Below, in pieces: positions 1-12,200 of a stretch of 64,000 nt of DNA. The position numbers were made by a program, and so were the translations under genes. Source of the DNA: Myxococcus stipitatus (GTDB lineage: Bacteria; Myxococcota; Myxococcia; Myxococcales; Myxococcaceae). The stretch is from the NCBI RefSeq assembly GCF_021412625.1, contig NZ_JAKCFI010000005.1, forward strand, positions 62,001 to 126,000. Direction: 5' to 3'. A model generated the notes under the pieces. The model was not told the origin of the DNA. It made no database searches and saw nothing but the letters and a program-made list of their open reading frames with translations. How positions within the stretch are numbered: position 1 is the first letter of the stretch; every line of letters starts with the position of its first letter.

Positions 1-223
1 CGACTGCAGGGTGTGGGTGCCCCCACCATTGGTGAACTGGGCGCCATAGCCACCGTGGCTTCCTCCCGCGTACGGCATCTCGCTGGAGACATTGCCCTTC
101 GTCCGGCCCGGCATCTGCTGGTTGTCTCCCTGGAAGCCTCCCAGGTACCCGCGCCCGCTCACGTCGATCGACGCCCCCGCTCCCACCACGACCTCGCCGC
201 TCACGTCCAGCTCCAGCGCGTGG
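1..223. repeat. Perfect direct repeat, copy 1
   Basis: Identical base for base to 1039-1261; the first mismatch is at 224 (A versus G at 1262). The left end is cut by the window, so the repeat may be longer. Confidence 0.95.
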
Positions 224-3200
224 ACCTTCGTCGACGTCGGCACGGGCGTGGTGAGGAGCGCGTTGACCCCCGTCACCGTCAGGGCCGCCAATCGCATCGG
301 GGCACCGCCCGGCACGGTCAGCTTCGCGCCCGCGCCGGAGATCTCCACGGGGATGCCCTCCGGCAGACTCCACGGTTGACGCAGCTCGACCTGTCCGACG
401 TTCGAGCCCGTGTTGCGCACGTTCAACGCCGTGATGTCTCCATCCACCGTCCCGCGGAAGATGATGCGGCCACCATTCACGTCCAGCGTCTCGACCCAGA
501 CATCGCCCATGACCTCGGCGCTACCCTGGTCGAGCACCGCCAGGCGTTCGTAGGTTCCACCCTCGACCGGGGTGTAGCGGATCAGCGTCGGGTCGGTGTC
601 ATGGCCATCGTTGTCGACGATGAGCTGGCCGTAGGGGTGCTGGACATCCTTCAGGAACACCGTGCCCGCCCCACCCTTCGGCGAGCCTCGCGCAGACACG
701 TTGCTCCAGCTGAAGCCGCTGGTGCTCCCGTCGTAGTAGACCGCGACGCGTCCACCGCCGCCGTAGTTGGAGCCGTCGCTCTCCGCCGTGGAGCCACGGC
801 TGGCCGCCTCGATGAGCCCCGTTCCGGTGAGGGTGGGCACTTCCACGCGGATGCTGCCGCCCGCGCCCGCGCGCCACCCCTCGCGGCCGTTGGCCCTCAG
901 CGCACCGTCCAGCCTCAGGCTCGCCGCTTTCAGCCTCAGCACGCCACCGCCCGTGCCTCCCAGGTTGGAGGCATTGTAGCCCGCGCCTCCCGAGCCGAAG
1001 TCCGACGGGTCCGCGTAGTCGCCGTACACCTCCATCGGCGACTGCAGGGTGTGGGTGCCCCCACCATTGGTGAACTGGGCGCCATAGCCACCGTGGCTTC
1101 CTCCCGCGTACGGCATCTCGCTGGAGACATTGCCCTTCGTCCGGCCCGGCATCTGCTGGTTGTCTCCCTGGAAGCCTCCCAGGTACCCGCGCCCGCTCAC
1201 GTCGATCGACGCCCCCGCTCCCACCACGACCTCGCCGCTCACGTCCAGCTCCAGCGCGTGGGCCTTCGTCGACGTCGGCGCCAGCGTGGTGAGCACGGCA
1301 TTGGTGCCGGTCACGGAGAGAGTGCTCAAGGGAATCGGCGCGTCACCGGACACCGTCAGCTTCGCGTTCGTGCCGGTCACCGCGGCCTGGATGCGTCCGG
1401 CGAAGGGCCACGCCTGGCTCAACGTCAAGGCGCCAGGAGCCACCACGTCGAGCCGGGTCATCGCCGGGGCGACGAGTTGGTCGACGGTGACGCCACCCGT
1501 GATGCGCAGGGCCGTGGCGTTGGGCGCGGAGAGGGAGACGAAGGAGACATCGCCGATCAGCGAGAGCTGCCCGACGACCTGCGTCGTCACCGCGCCCGTG
1601 AACACGGTGCTGCCCGACGGCAACCGCAGGTCCGCGATGTCCGCGGCGCCGATGACCTCGACGCGCGAGGTGCCACGCACCTCGAAGCCATCGAGGGCGC
1701 CCGCGACGACAGGGGTGGCCCGGACATAGGTGCTGGAGTTCGAGTACGTCGAGTTGTCCACGACGAGCGCGCCATGAGCCTGCGCGCTGCCCTTGAGGAA
1801 CACCGTGCCCGGCCCGCCGTGGTAGGAGCCATACGCCGTGACGGTGAGCCCCGAGAGGCTGCTCGTCGCCGAGTCGTAGTAGACGGCGACGCGTCCACCG
1901 CCGCCGCGATTGCCACCACCATTGGCCGTGATGGACCCCGTGCCGGAGAGCGCGCCGACATCGACCCGGATGCCGCCTCCCGCGCCGCCAAGGTTCAGGC
2001 CCCCCTGGCCGTTGGCCCGGATGGTGCCATCCAGCCGCATGCTGGCCGCGGTCAGTCGGACCAGGCCGCCGCCCGTACCACCCGGAGAGGTCGCGCTGGC
2101 CGCGCTTCCACCCGAGCCCACCTCGGCCGGGTTCCTGAACTCGCCATACACCGGCATCGACGGATCCGCGTCGGCGTTCCGACCGCCATAGCCACCATGG
2201 CTGCCACCCGCCTCCAGCAGGCCGCTGGAGACGTTCCCCAACGTCAGGCCCGGACGCTGGGCGTTCGTGCCCTGGAAGCCGCCCAGGTAGCCGCGCGAGT
2301 TCAAATCGATGTACGCGTTGCTCCCCACCACCACCTCTCCGGAGACATCCAGGATGAGTGGGTGCACCTGGGTATGGGTCGAGGGCAGCGTCTTCAGCGA
2401 GGAGTTGCCGCCCGACACCTCCAACAGGGTCAGCGGCACCGCGGCGCCCATCGGTGAAGCGGCCAGGACCAGGCTGGAGTTGCTCCCCGTCACCCGGAGC
2501 GGCAGCCGCGAGGTGAACGGCCACGGACGCAGGAGCGTCAGTCCACCACCGCCGGTGACCTTCACGTCCGCCACCGCCGGCATGCTCGTCTCGTCCAGCG
2601 TCACCTGCGCGGCGTTGACCCGGAGCGCGGAGATCTGCGGCGCGAAGAAGCCGCTGAGCGACATCTCGGTCTCCAGCGTCATCGCCCCGGTGTTCAGCGC
2701 CGTCACGGAGCCGCTGAAGCTCGCCACGCCGCCTCCCAACTGCAGCGTCTGCGCCACCACGTCGCCCTGCACCGCCACGTAGGACGTCCCACGCACCGCG
2801 AACCGGTCGTACGTGCCCCCCACCACGGGCGTCGGATCGAGGTAGGCCGTGTTGAGGGAGAACGAGGAGTTGTCGACGACCAGCTCGCCATGGGTCTGCA
2901 GGCTGCCCTTGAGGAACACCGTCCCCGCGCCGCCACGATACGAGCCGCGCGCCTGGACCTTGCTCCAGTCGAAGGTGCTCGTGGCCGAGTCGTAGTAGAT
3001 GGCCACACGACCGCCGCCACCCAGGTTCCCTCCGCCATCCGCCTCGATGGCGCCGCCACCGGTGAGCGCTCCCACCTGCAGCCAGATGCCGCCACCCGCG
3101 CCGCCCGCGGTCAGCCCGCCCTCGCCGTCCGCGAGGAGCTTTCCATCGAGGCGCAGACTCCCCGCCTTCAGCCGGACGAGGCCACCTCCCGAGCCACCCA

Positions 3201-6200
3201 CGCCCTGGCTGGCCGTTCCCGAGCCGCCAGACCCAGGCTCGGTCGGGTTCCGGAAGTCGTCGTAGACCGGCATCAGCGCGCCCGTCGTGACGTTACGGGC
3301 ACCGAAGCCACCGTGGCTGCCGCCCATGTCGTTCAGCCCGCTGGAGACGTTGCCCACGGTGCGTCCCGGACGCTGCGCGTTCGGTCCCTGATAGCCACCC
3401 AGGTAGCCGCGAGCGCTCACGTCGATCTTCGCCTGCGCGTCCACGCGAACCTCACCCTGCACTGTCAGGTTCATCACGTTGAGACCCGACACGCCCTGCT
3501 GGCTGTGCGTCACGACCGCGGTGTCCATGACGTAGAGGCTGCGGAACGTGTGGGCGCCATCGATGCGCAGCGTCTTGTTGCCCTTGACGATGATGTCCTG
3601 GTTCTCGAACCGCAGGTCGTCCGCGGCGATGACGTCCGTCACCTCCGTCGGCTGCTGCGGCTCGACGACCGCGACGCTCTCGCAAGACTGTCCCTCCACG
3701 CTCAGCCGGTCCGCCGCGACGGCGCATACCTGGAGCGTGCCCACCGCGGTCGGCGTGTACTGCACGGTCCGCGTCAGCCCCACCGACGGGTTCAGGAAGC
3801 GCTCGCCGACCCGTACGCCATTGACCCGGAACTCGAGCCAGGCCAGGGGCCCTCGTTCGTCCTGCGCGGAGGCCTTGAGGGTGGCCTCCACGCCCTTGCT
3901 CAGGAAGTTGAGCGAGGACAGCGTCACGACCGGCGGCTGGTTCGGCCGCACCTCGAAGGTCCGTGCCCCCTCCGTCCGCACGCCGAGCGAGTCCACCGCG
4001 GCCGCGGTGACGACCACCTGCGTCGCGGTGGCGCCCATGACGACGGACGAGCACAGCTCCGAGCAGCCCGTGCCGCAAGCGCCCGGCGCGACCAGCGGCA
4101 CACCGTCCGCGTCGGCCGTGAGCACCGGAGCGGAGGTGTCATCCTCGGCGCGCGCGCACACCTGGACCGTCTCTCCCTGGAGCGCCGGATTGGGGCTCAT
4201 GGAGAACTTCAGGACCGGCGCCAGGTTCGGGATGAGCGTCGTCGTGCGCTCCGCGGCCGAGCTGCGGCCGCGAGCATCCGTCGCGACCGCCCGGAACAGG
4301 ACGGCCGTCTTCGCGCCGCGCGTCGGCAGCGTGTACGTCGTGGAGACAGGGCTGCTCGCCGCGGAGGCGATCTCCACCCCATCCGCGTAGAGGCGGATGC
4401 CGTTCAGGTCTCCGTCCACGTCGGACGCGGTCGCCCGGACCTGGATGGTCGCGGCCTCGGCCGCGGACTCCGGGGGCTGTCCCGACGTCAGGGTCACCGT
4501 CGGCGCGATGCCATCGGGGGCGACGACGTAGGACTTCTCGGTCGAGGTCCTCCGGCCCGCGGCGTCCTCGGCCGTCACCTTCAGCTTCACCTCCTCGCCG
4601 ACGAGATTCTCGGGGAGGCTCAGCGTGTACTGGAGGTTCACCGTGCCGTTGCCCTCGGGCGAGGTGGCGAGCACGACGCCGTCCAGCTCGAGGGAGAGCG
4701 CGACCGCGCCGTCATCCGTGGCCGACACGTTGATGGCGTTGACGGAGGGGCTCGCGCGCAGCGACGCGGGCAGCCCCGAGGGCGCCGCCGGAGGCTGGGT
4801 GTCCGCGAGCAACCGCGCGTTGACGGAGGCTTGCGCGACACGTCCCGAGCCGTCCGTCAGGGAGACGGACAACAGCAGCTCGGTCGTCGTGGCGACGACA
4901 GGCAGGCGCAGCCGTCCCTTGAACAGCGTGGGGTCCTCGGGGTCGGCGGTCAGGCTTCCCAGATACACGGTCCCCAGGCGTGCCTCGACGCGTGCCGGGG
5001 TCAACCCTCCGATTCGCCGGGCGGTCATCGCCAGCACGGCTCCCGACCGGTGGTCCTGGTTGCTCACCGGCGAGACGATGGACACCGTGGGCGCGCCCGT
5101 GGACGGCGCCTTCACCTCGACCTGGATGGGCTCGGACAGGGCCTCCTGGCCCTCCGCGCCCCGGACGCGGACACGCAGCGCATGGCGCTGGCCCGCCACG
5201 GAGCCCGCCGGCACGCTCCAACGGACGCGTGGGAAGCTCTCGTCCAGGGCAACGACGGGCTGACCATCCACGAGCAGCTCGGCGTCATCCACGCTCGCGC
5301 CTCGCGCTCTCGCCGTCAGCGTCAGCGTCGTGCCCGCTTCCACGGACAGCATGGAGGCCGTGGGCATGTAAACCCGCGCGGAGGGCGTCGCCGCGACGGG
5401 GATGGCGTACGACCGCACCCCCGCGCTGCCGTCCGCGACCACGAGCCGCCCGGCCACGATGAGCGCATCGGCCGCTCCGGTCGCGTCCACCTTGGCCAGA
5501 CGGGACGCCGCGGCCCCCTCGGGCAGGTGCCACAGCTCCACGCCCGCATCCCCCTCGCTCACGATGGCGACCCGCCCCTCGAGGCGGATGCGCTGCACCG
5601 CGCCGGCCGTGGGCACCGTCCCCACCAGCACGGGTTCGACGCCCGGCGCCAGCGAGTAGATGGACAAGGACCGCGCCGCGCCCACCACCCCGAGCGCCCC
5701 GTCCATCGCCACGGACGTGCCCGTGATGGGCAGCGTCCCCAGGCGATGGAGCTGACCGGACGGCGCCACCTCGACCACGGCCACGCCCTGCCCGCCCAGC
5801 GCCACCAACGCGCGGGACTCGTCGCCCGCGATGTCCAGCGCCGCGGAGCCCAGGGACAGCGAACCCGGGTTGGCGGCGGCCGGCCACTGGAGGCTCTTCA
5901 ACGTGCCGGCCGACACGGTCCACAGCCGGCCCTCCGTCACGGAGAAGCGCTCCACGCTCCCCAGGGCGGTGATGGCGTCCGCGCGGGCGTCGGACAGCTG
6001 CAACACGCCGTCCGGCATCTCGGTCGCCAGCCGCAGCGTCGTCCCGTCGAGCGACAGCACGTCCCTGCCAGCGCGCGCCACCTGGCGCACGTTCGCGCCG
6101 CTCCGGAGCATCCTCACCACGCGAGGCCCCACGTCGCCTGTCACGTCCACGGACTGCACACCGGCCGTCCGCGCCGCCACCGCCACGCCGCCTCGGTACG

Positions 6201-9200
6201 GCGCCAGGCCCATGGCCATGTCGGGCGTCTCGACGGGCGTCGCCGTCGTCGTGGGCGTATCGACGGGCAGCCGCAGGACGGTGAGCCCGGAGGGCCCCGT
6301 CGCCAGCAGCAGCCCCTGCGTGACGAGCAGGTGGTTCGCGTCGAGCCGCGTCCTCGCCACGACGCGCGGAGACACCGGCTCACGGAAGTCCACCACCCGC
6401 AGCCAGCCCGCGTCGTCCGCCACGTACGCCACGCCGCGCACCATCTCCAGCGAGCGCACGCCCGCGGCGAGGTCCACCGTCGACACGCTCGTCAACACCT
6501 GGACGCTGCCTCGCACCCACGCATGGAGCTTCGTGTTGGAGCCCGCCACCACCAGGTCACCCTCCACCTGCGCGGCGCGGAGCTGCGCGGGCTGGATGGA
6601 CATGTCGCGGTCGGTGCTCTGCCCATCCGGGCCTACCACCGGGACACGCAGCGTCGACGGGTCGGTCCCGTAGATGAGGCCGTCCGCGGTGGCCCCCAGC
6701 AGCGGGCCCGACATGGCGGCGACCTGCGCGCGAATCGGCGCGGCGGGGTCACCGACGTCGATCGACTCGAGCGTGCGCTGGTTGTTGTCCCGGATTCGAG
6801 CCGCGTGGAAGCGGTCCGACGCGACCACGCCGACGTAGCGGCCCTCCAGGCCCCCCACGCGGCGGGGATTCGTCGGCGTGCCGACGTCCACCAGCCACAG
6901 GCCCGCCTCTCCCAGCGCCAGGGCCACCTTCGACCCGAGCACCGCGAGCCCCACGGGTGCCACCGGCGTGGCCAGCGTCCCCCGTGTCTCGAGCACGGGA
7001 GCCTCCGCCGGGCCCGTCAGCCGCCCCACCCAGAGGCCGGAGGCGCTGATCACATAGAGCTGCTCGCCCAGACGGACGACCTGGCTGGCGCCGTCGAGCG
7101 CGACGTGAGCCACCTCGGCGGGCAGGCGCGAGGCGCCCACCACGCGAGTCACCGTCGAGCGCGTCTCATTCCCGGCCCGGTCCTTCGCGGTCGCGACGAT
7201 CTCCAGCGCCGTCCCCGGCGCGGTCTCCACCGGAACACGGAAGCCCAGCGTCGCGCCACCCAGCGCCCGACGGACGCCGCCGAGCTTCAACTCGAGGGAC
7301 ACCTGCTCCAGCGCCAGGTCGTCCCCCGCGTTGGCGCTGACGAACACCTCCGTGCCCGCTGCGACCAGCTGCCCGGAGGGGTCCACCACCACCGCGAGCG
7401 TCGGAGGAACGAGGTCGTCCATCACCTGGAGCGGCAGCTCGGCGGAGGTGGTCTCCCGGCCGGCGGCATCCCTGGCCACGGCCACCACCATCACCTCGCG
7501 AGCCCCCACCACGCGCGGCATCTTCACCAGCGCGTCGACCGGAGCGCCCCTGCCCCATGCCGCTTCCTGACCATCGACCAGGAACCGCACGGTGTCATCG
7601 GCCCCACCGGTGCTGAGCGTGGCGCGCACCGCGACGAAGGTCTCCTCGTAGATGGCGCCCGAACCCAGGCGCGCCAGCACGACGCCAGGCCCCTGCCCCT
7701 CGCCACCTTGGAGGACCTTCACCGTGGCCGTCTTCGCGGGGCCACGGACTCCATCGCCGTCGATGGCGACGAAGGTCACCGTGTAATCGGTGTCCGTGGT
7801 GACGAGCGGCGTCTTCAGTTCCCCGACCAGCACGGGCGCCGTGAGCATGACGGGCGCCTGTCCCGCGAAGGTGACCTCGACCCGCGCCACCCGCGCCGGC
7901 GCCTCGGGCACCGCGACCACGGGGAACCACGCCCCCTCCGCCACGGACGCCGGCGCGCGGACCTCCGCGAGCACCGGGCCACCCACGGGCGCGGAGAGTC
8001 CCTGCTGCCACGTGCGACGCTCCACGCGTCCCGCGAGGTCCCTCACCACCAGCTCGATGACGGACGTGCTCCCCGTCGTGGGAACGTCCACGTGGGGCGG
8101 GAGTCGGGAGTCGCGCGCGTCCACCACCACGCCGTCGACAGACAGCTCGGACACATAGCCGTTGAGCGCGAGGGCATCGTCCGTGACGGTCGCTCCCGTC
8201 AGGAGCAGGCGCGAGCCACGCGCCACGCTCGCGGGCAGCTCGGGCAGGGTGAGCCGAGGCGTCGCGGTGCCGCGCACCACGTTCCTGCGCACCACGCCGC
8301 GCGGAAGGGCCGCCACCAGCGAGCCTGGGATCAGACTCGTCGCGCCCTGGAGCTCGGGGAAGACACCGGCGCCCGCGGGCGCGCCGCGCACGTCCACCAG
8401 CCGAGCCCCCGTCGGGGTCCCCACCACCAGCAGCTCACCGAACGCTGTCGCGCCCGAGGCCGAGACCCCCAGGGCCACGTCCGTGCCACGGGCGCTCAGC
8501 TCGTGCGCCACCGCGTCCACGGAGAAGCACCGCACCGTGGTCCCCGCCACACAAGCGCCACCATCCGCGAGCGCCGCCACCGTCGCGAAGGAGGAGGCCC
8601 CCAGCGCGACACGCGCGATCTCGACCGGCGCTTGTGCCGCCGGGACATCGATGGCGACCAGGTGCTGCGCGGTGAGCGCGAAGACCTGTCCGCCCTCCGC
8701 AGACACGGCCTTCACCGCGCCCAGCGGGAGACGACTCACCCGGAGCCCGGACGCGCCATGGAACTGGACACCTTCGTCCGTGGCCACCACCAGCCAGCCC
8801 CCGGCGCCATCCAGGGCGACCGGAGCGCGGACCAGCGGCGTGGACGACAGGAACGACAGGCCGCCGAGCGCGAAGCGTTCCAGTGAGCCCGCCCCACCCT
8901 GGCGCACGGCCACCACGGCCGCTCCACTCGAGAACGCGACCCCCACGGGCTCACCCGCCAGCGACGCCGACGCGCGGCGCACCCCGGTCAGCCTCGAGCG
9001 CAGCTCCACCTCGCCACGGCCTCCGCCATCCTTGCGCACCACCAGGAGGTCGTCGCCACGCGAGACGAGCGCCACGGGCTCCATCGACTCCAGCGAGTCC
9101 TCGACCCGCGACGGCGCGCCATTCGTGAACGCGGCCAGGGTCGCGGTCTGCTCCGCGACACCGGTGACGCCCCCGGCGGTCGCCGCCGAGGCATGGACCA

Positions 9201-12200
9201 CCACGGAGGCCGCCTCCGGCCCTTCCGGCAGCACCGCCTCGGCTTCCAGGCCGCCCGACGTCAGGCGGACGGGCAGCGCGGCCTCCGCGACCTGGACGGA
9301 GAGCGTGGGGATGATTCCCGCCTCCGACGTCGTCGACACGCGCAGCGTCGAGCCACCCAGCAGCAGGGCCCCCTCCGGCTGGCGGGTCACCGCCACGGAG
9401 ACCTGCGTGCGACCGTCGTCCGTCACCTTCACCGTGCGACGCGCCACTGAGCTCGTGGTACCAGCGCGATCCGTCGCCTGGGCCTCGAGCTCCAACGTCA
9501 CGCTGCCTCCCTCCAGGACCTGGGCCTGGAAGGTGGCGCGCCACGGCGCCTCGGTGACGACCTGCTCCTCATCCCCCGCGCGGATGCGGACGGAGGCGAT
9601 GCCCGCCGCGGCGCTGGCGTCCACCGACACGGTGAACGGCAGGCCCTCGGCAAGCGAGGCCCCCGAAGCGGGCGCGGCGAACGCCACGGAGGGCCGCGAC
9701 GACGCTGGCTCCACGGTGATGCCGACCTGCGCCTCACCGGCATTCCCCCTCGCGTCACGGGCCACGGCCTTCACGTCGTGAGGCTCCGCCGCCGAGACGA
9801 CCGGGGCATTCCAGGACACGCGCCAGGGCATCCCGTGCGCGCTCCCCACGGAGAGCCCATCCACGAAGAACTCCACCTCCGTCACGCCATTGACGTCCGT
9901 GGCGGTGGCCTCGAGCACCATCGCCGAACCCGCGACGACATGCTCGTCCGCGCGGGGCGAACGGAGGGCCACGGTGGGCGCCACCGAGTCGCGCGTCACC
10001 AGGAGGGTGCGCGGCTGCGTCGCGGACACCTGCCCCTTGTCGTCCGTGGCGGAGGCCGTCAGGACGCGCGTGGCGCTGGTGGCCTCGCCCGTCAACCGCG
10101 GCAGGACCCAGGTGTGGGTCAGCGTCCCGGGACGCGCCGGGCTCACGAGCCGCGCCAGCGGTTCCCCATCGAGCCGGAGTTCCATCGACGCCAGGGCGTG
10201 GTCATCATTGGCCAGCACCGTCGCCGTGAACGCGGCGCCCTCCTGGAGCGTCACGTCCGCGCTCGGAGCCTGGAACTCCACGAACGGCGGCTCGTCGTCG
10301 ACCACGTCGATGACCACCGTCAGCGCATCGCTCGTGTTGTTGCTCGAGTCCGTCGCCCGGGCCACCAGCGTCGAGGGCGACCCCACCCTGTCGACGGGCC
10401 ACGTGTACGCGTAGACGCCGCCGCTGCCGCCGGTGAGCGTCTGGCCGTCCACGGACAGCGACGTGGACACGGCGCCACCGCTGTCGTCCGAGGCTTCGAC
10501 CTGGAGCTTCCAGGTCACGCCCGCGGCGAAGAGAGCCCCGTCCACCACGACGTCCCCACCGACCCGTCGCAGCCGGAGGGTCGGCTTGACGACATCCACG
10601 GTCCGGAAGGTCCGCTCGTAGGCCGCGGCCACGTTGCCCGCGCGGTCCACCACTCCCGCCGCCGTCAACACGTACGCGGTGGTGGAGCGCAGCGGTTCAG
10701 CGGGCGTGAAGCGCAGCGTGCGGCCGTCCGCCAGCAGCGTCGACGTGCCTGGCTCCTCCACACGGGAGGGCGAGCGCGACAGCCGCAAGCGTCCCGCGCT
10801 CGCCGCGCCCAGGGGCTCGTCGAACCGCACGTCGAAGACCGCCGACAATGGCACCGACTGCGCCCCCACCGAGTCCAGGGGCTCGGAGCTCGCCACCACT
10901 GGAGCCCGGACATCGCCCCGGTAGACGGCCTCCGTCACCACCACGGGCGATGCCATGGGCTGACGCAAGGTGAGCGTCAGATGGGCCTCCGGCCCCGCGG
11001 GCACCAGGGCCTCCACGCTCGTCGACGTCCAGCTCCGCGTCGAGGCGACGGCCCCACCGAACAGCACCTCCAACCCACGGTGGAAGCCGGAGCCGGTGAT
11101 TCGCACCCAGCCTCCCGCCACGTCCACCGCGGCCGGAGTAACGCCCGTATAGGCCAGCGGCGCGACATAGACGAACGGGCTGGCCGCGCGCGCCACGACG
11201 CCGTCGGACAGGCGCTCGACCCGGACGAGCGCGGGGCCCGCCACCGGCGAGGGCGGCAACGACACCTGGAGCACCGTCGGGAGCGTCGACTCGATGGGCG
11301 TGGCCATGACGCCACCCACCCACACGCGGGACTGCTCGTCGAAGCCCGCGCCCTGGACCGCCACCGTCACGCCACCCGCCATGGGGCCACTGGCGGGCGT
11401 CACCGCGTCCACGCGCAGCGACACGGGCTCGCCTCCCGCCCGCAGCGGATACTCCCAGTCTCCCAGCAGCGACCCACCCTCGATGCCAGGCACCGAGGCC
11501 AGCTTCAGGCGCGCCGTGTATTCCCGCGCCACGTCGAGCGGGGACTCCGGGATGAAGACCAGCGAGCCCGGTGGGCGGGTGCCAGGCACCACCGCGGGAC
11601 CATCGCGGAGCTCCAGCGTGGAGCTGGTCGTCATCGACTGGGGCAGCTCCTCGGGCAGCCCCACGGCCACGTTCGCCCCGGGCGCCACCTCGCCTCCCGG
11701 GAGCGGCGACAACGTGTCGACCGTCGGGTACGGCAGGCGCAGCACCTTCAGCGTGTTGTTCGAGGCGACGACGGCCACGCCATTGACGATGGCGGCCCCG
11801 GGGCCGGTCCCGACCGACTCCGCGAACGTGCGCTCGCGCAGCTCCTGGGTCGTGTCCAGCCAGGCCACGCGCGTGCCGGACACCGCCATCAGCCACGGGC
11901 CCGAGAGGGCCAGGGCGTTCGACGTGCCACCGCTCGGGTCGGACACGGAAGCCACGAGCGAGGGGACGGCCACGTCCACCACGTCCAGCAGGTGCAGTCG
12001 GCGGCCCGCGGAGAGCGCCACGCGGGAGCCCTCGCGGGTCATCACGCCCACGGGCGTGCCCAGGCTGGGCACCTCGCCGACGACGGGCAGGTCACCGCGA
12101 ACCGCCTCCCGCACCTCGAGACGGGAGCGGGCACCGTCCTCCACGAGGACGAGCAGGTGGTCCCCCACCACGTCCAGGTCCCTCACCACGCCGGAGCCCA

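Larger units (their letters stand above)
1..3660 (-). repeat. Glycine-rich C-terminal units of giant B (at least four)
   Basis: Equivalent CAG codon of the (S/R)GYLGG(F/Y)Q motif falls at 142, 1180, 2284 and 3400, giving periods of 1038, 1104 and 1116 bp (346, 368 and 372 residues). Each unit carries, in order, DVSGRGYLGG, GRT.GN, GGSHGG(Y/F)G, GSGG, (V/L)RLKAxSLRLDG, GGGRVA(V/I)YYDS and GGAGTVFLK. The array continues beyond base 1. Confidence 0.9.

Noticed and set aside
1..3660. Tandem 1-kb units as a CRISPR or non-coding satellite
   Set aside because: Periods are multiples of three, units translate into conserved glycine-rich protein in one frame, and there are no short identical repeats with spacers.
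2890..8886. Plus-strand open frame of nearly 2,000 codons, rich in Arg and His
   Set aside because: It is antisense to giant B; composition is low-complexity RRRH-type and no family is recognisable. In DNA this GC-rich the antisense frames rarely meet stops.
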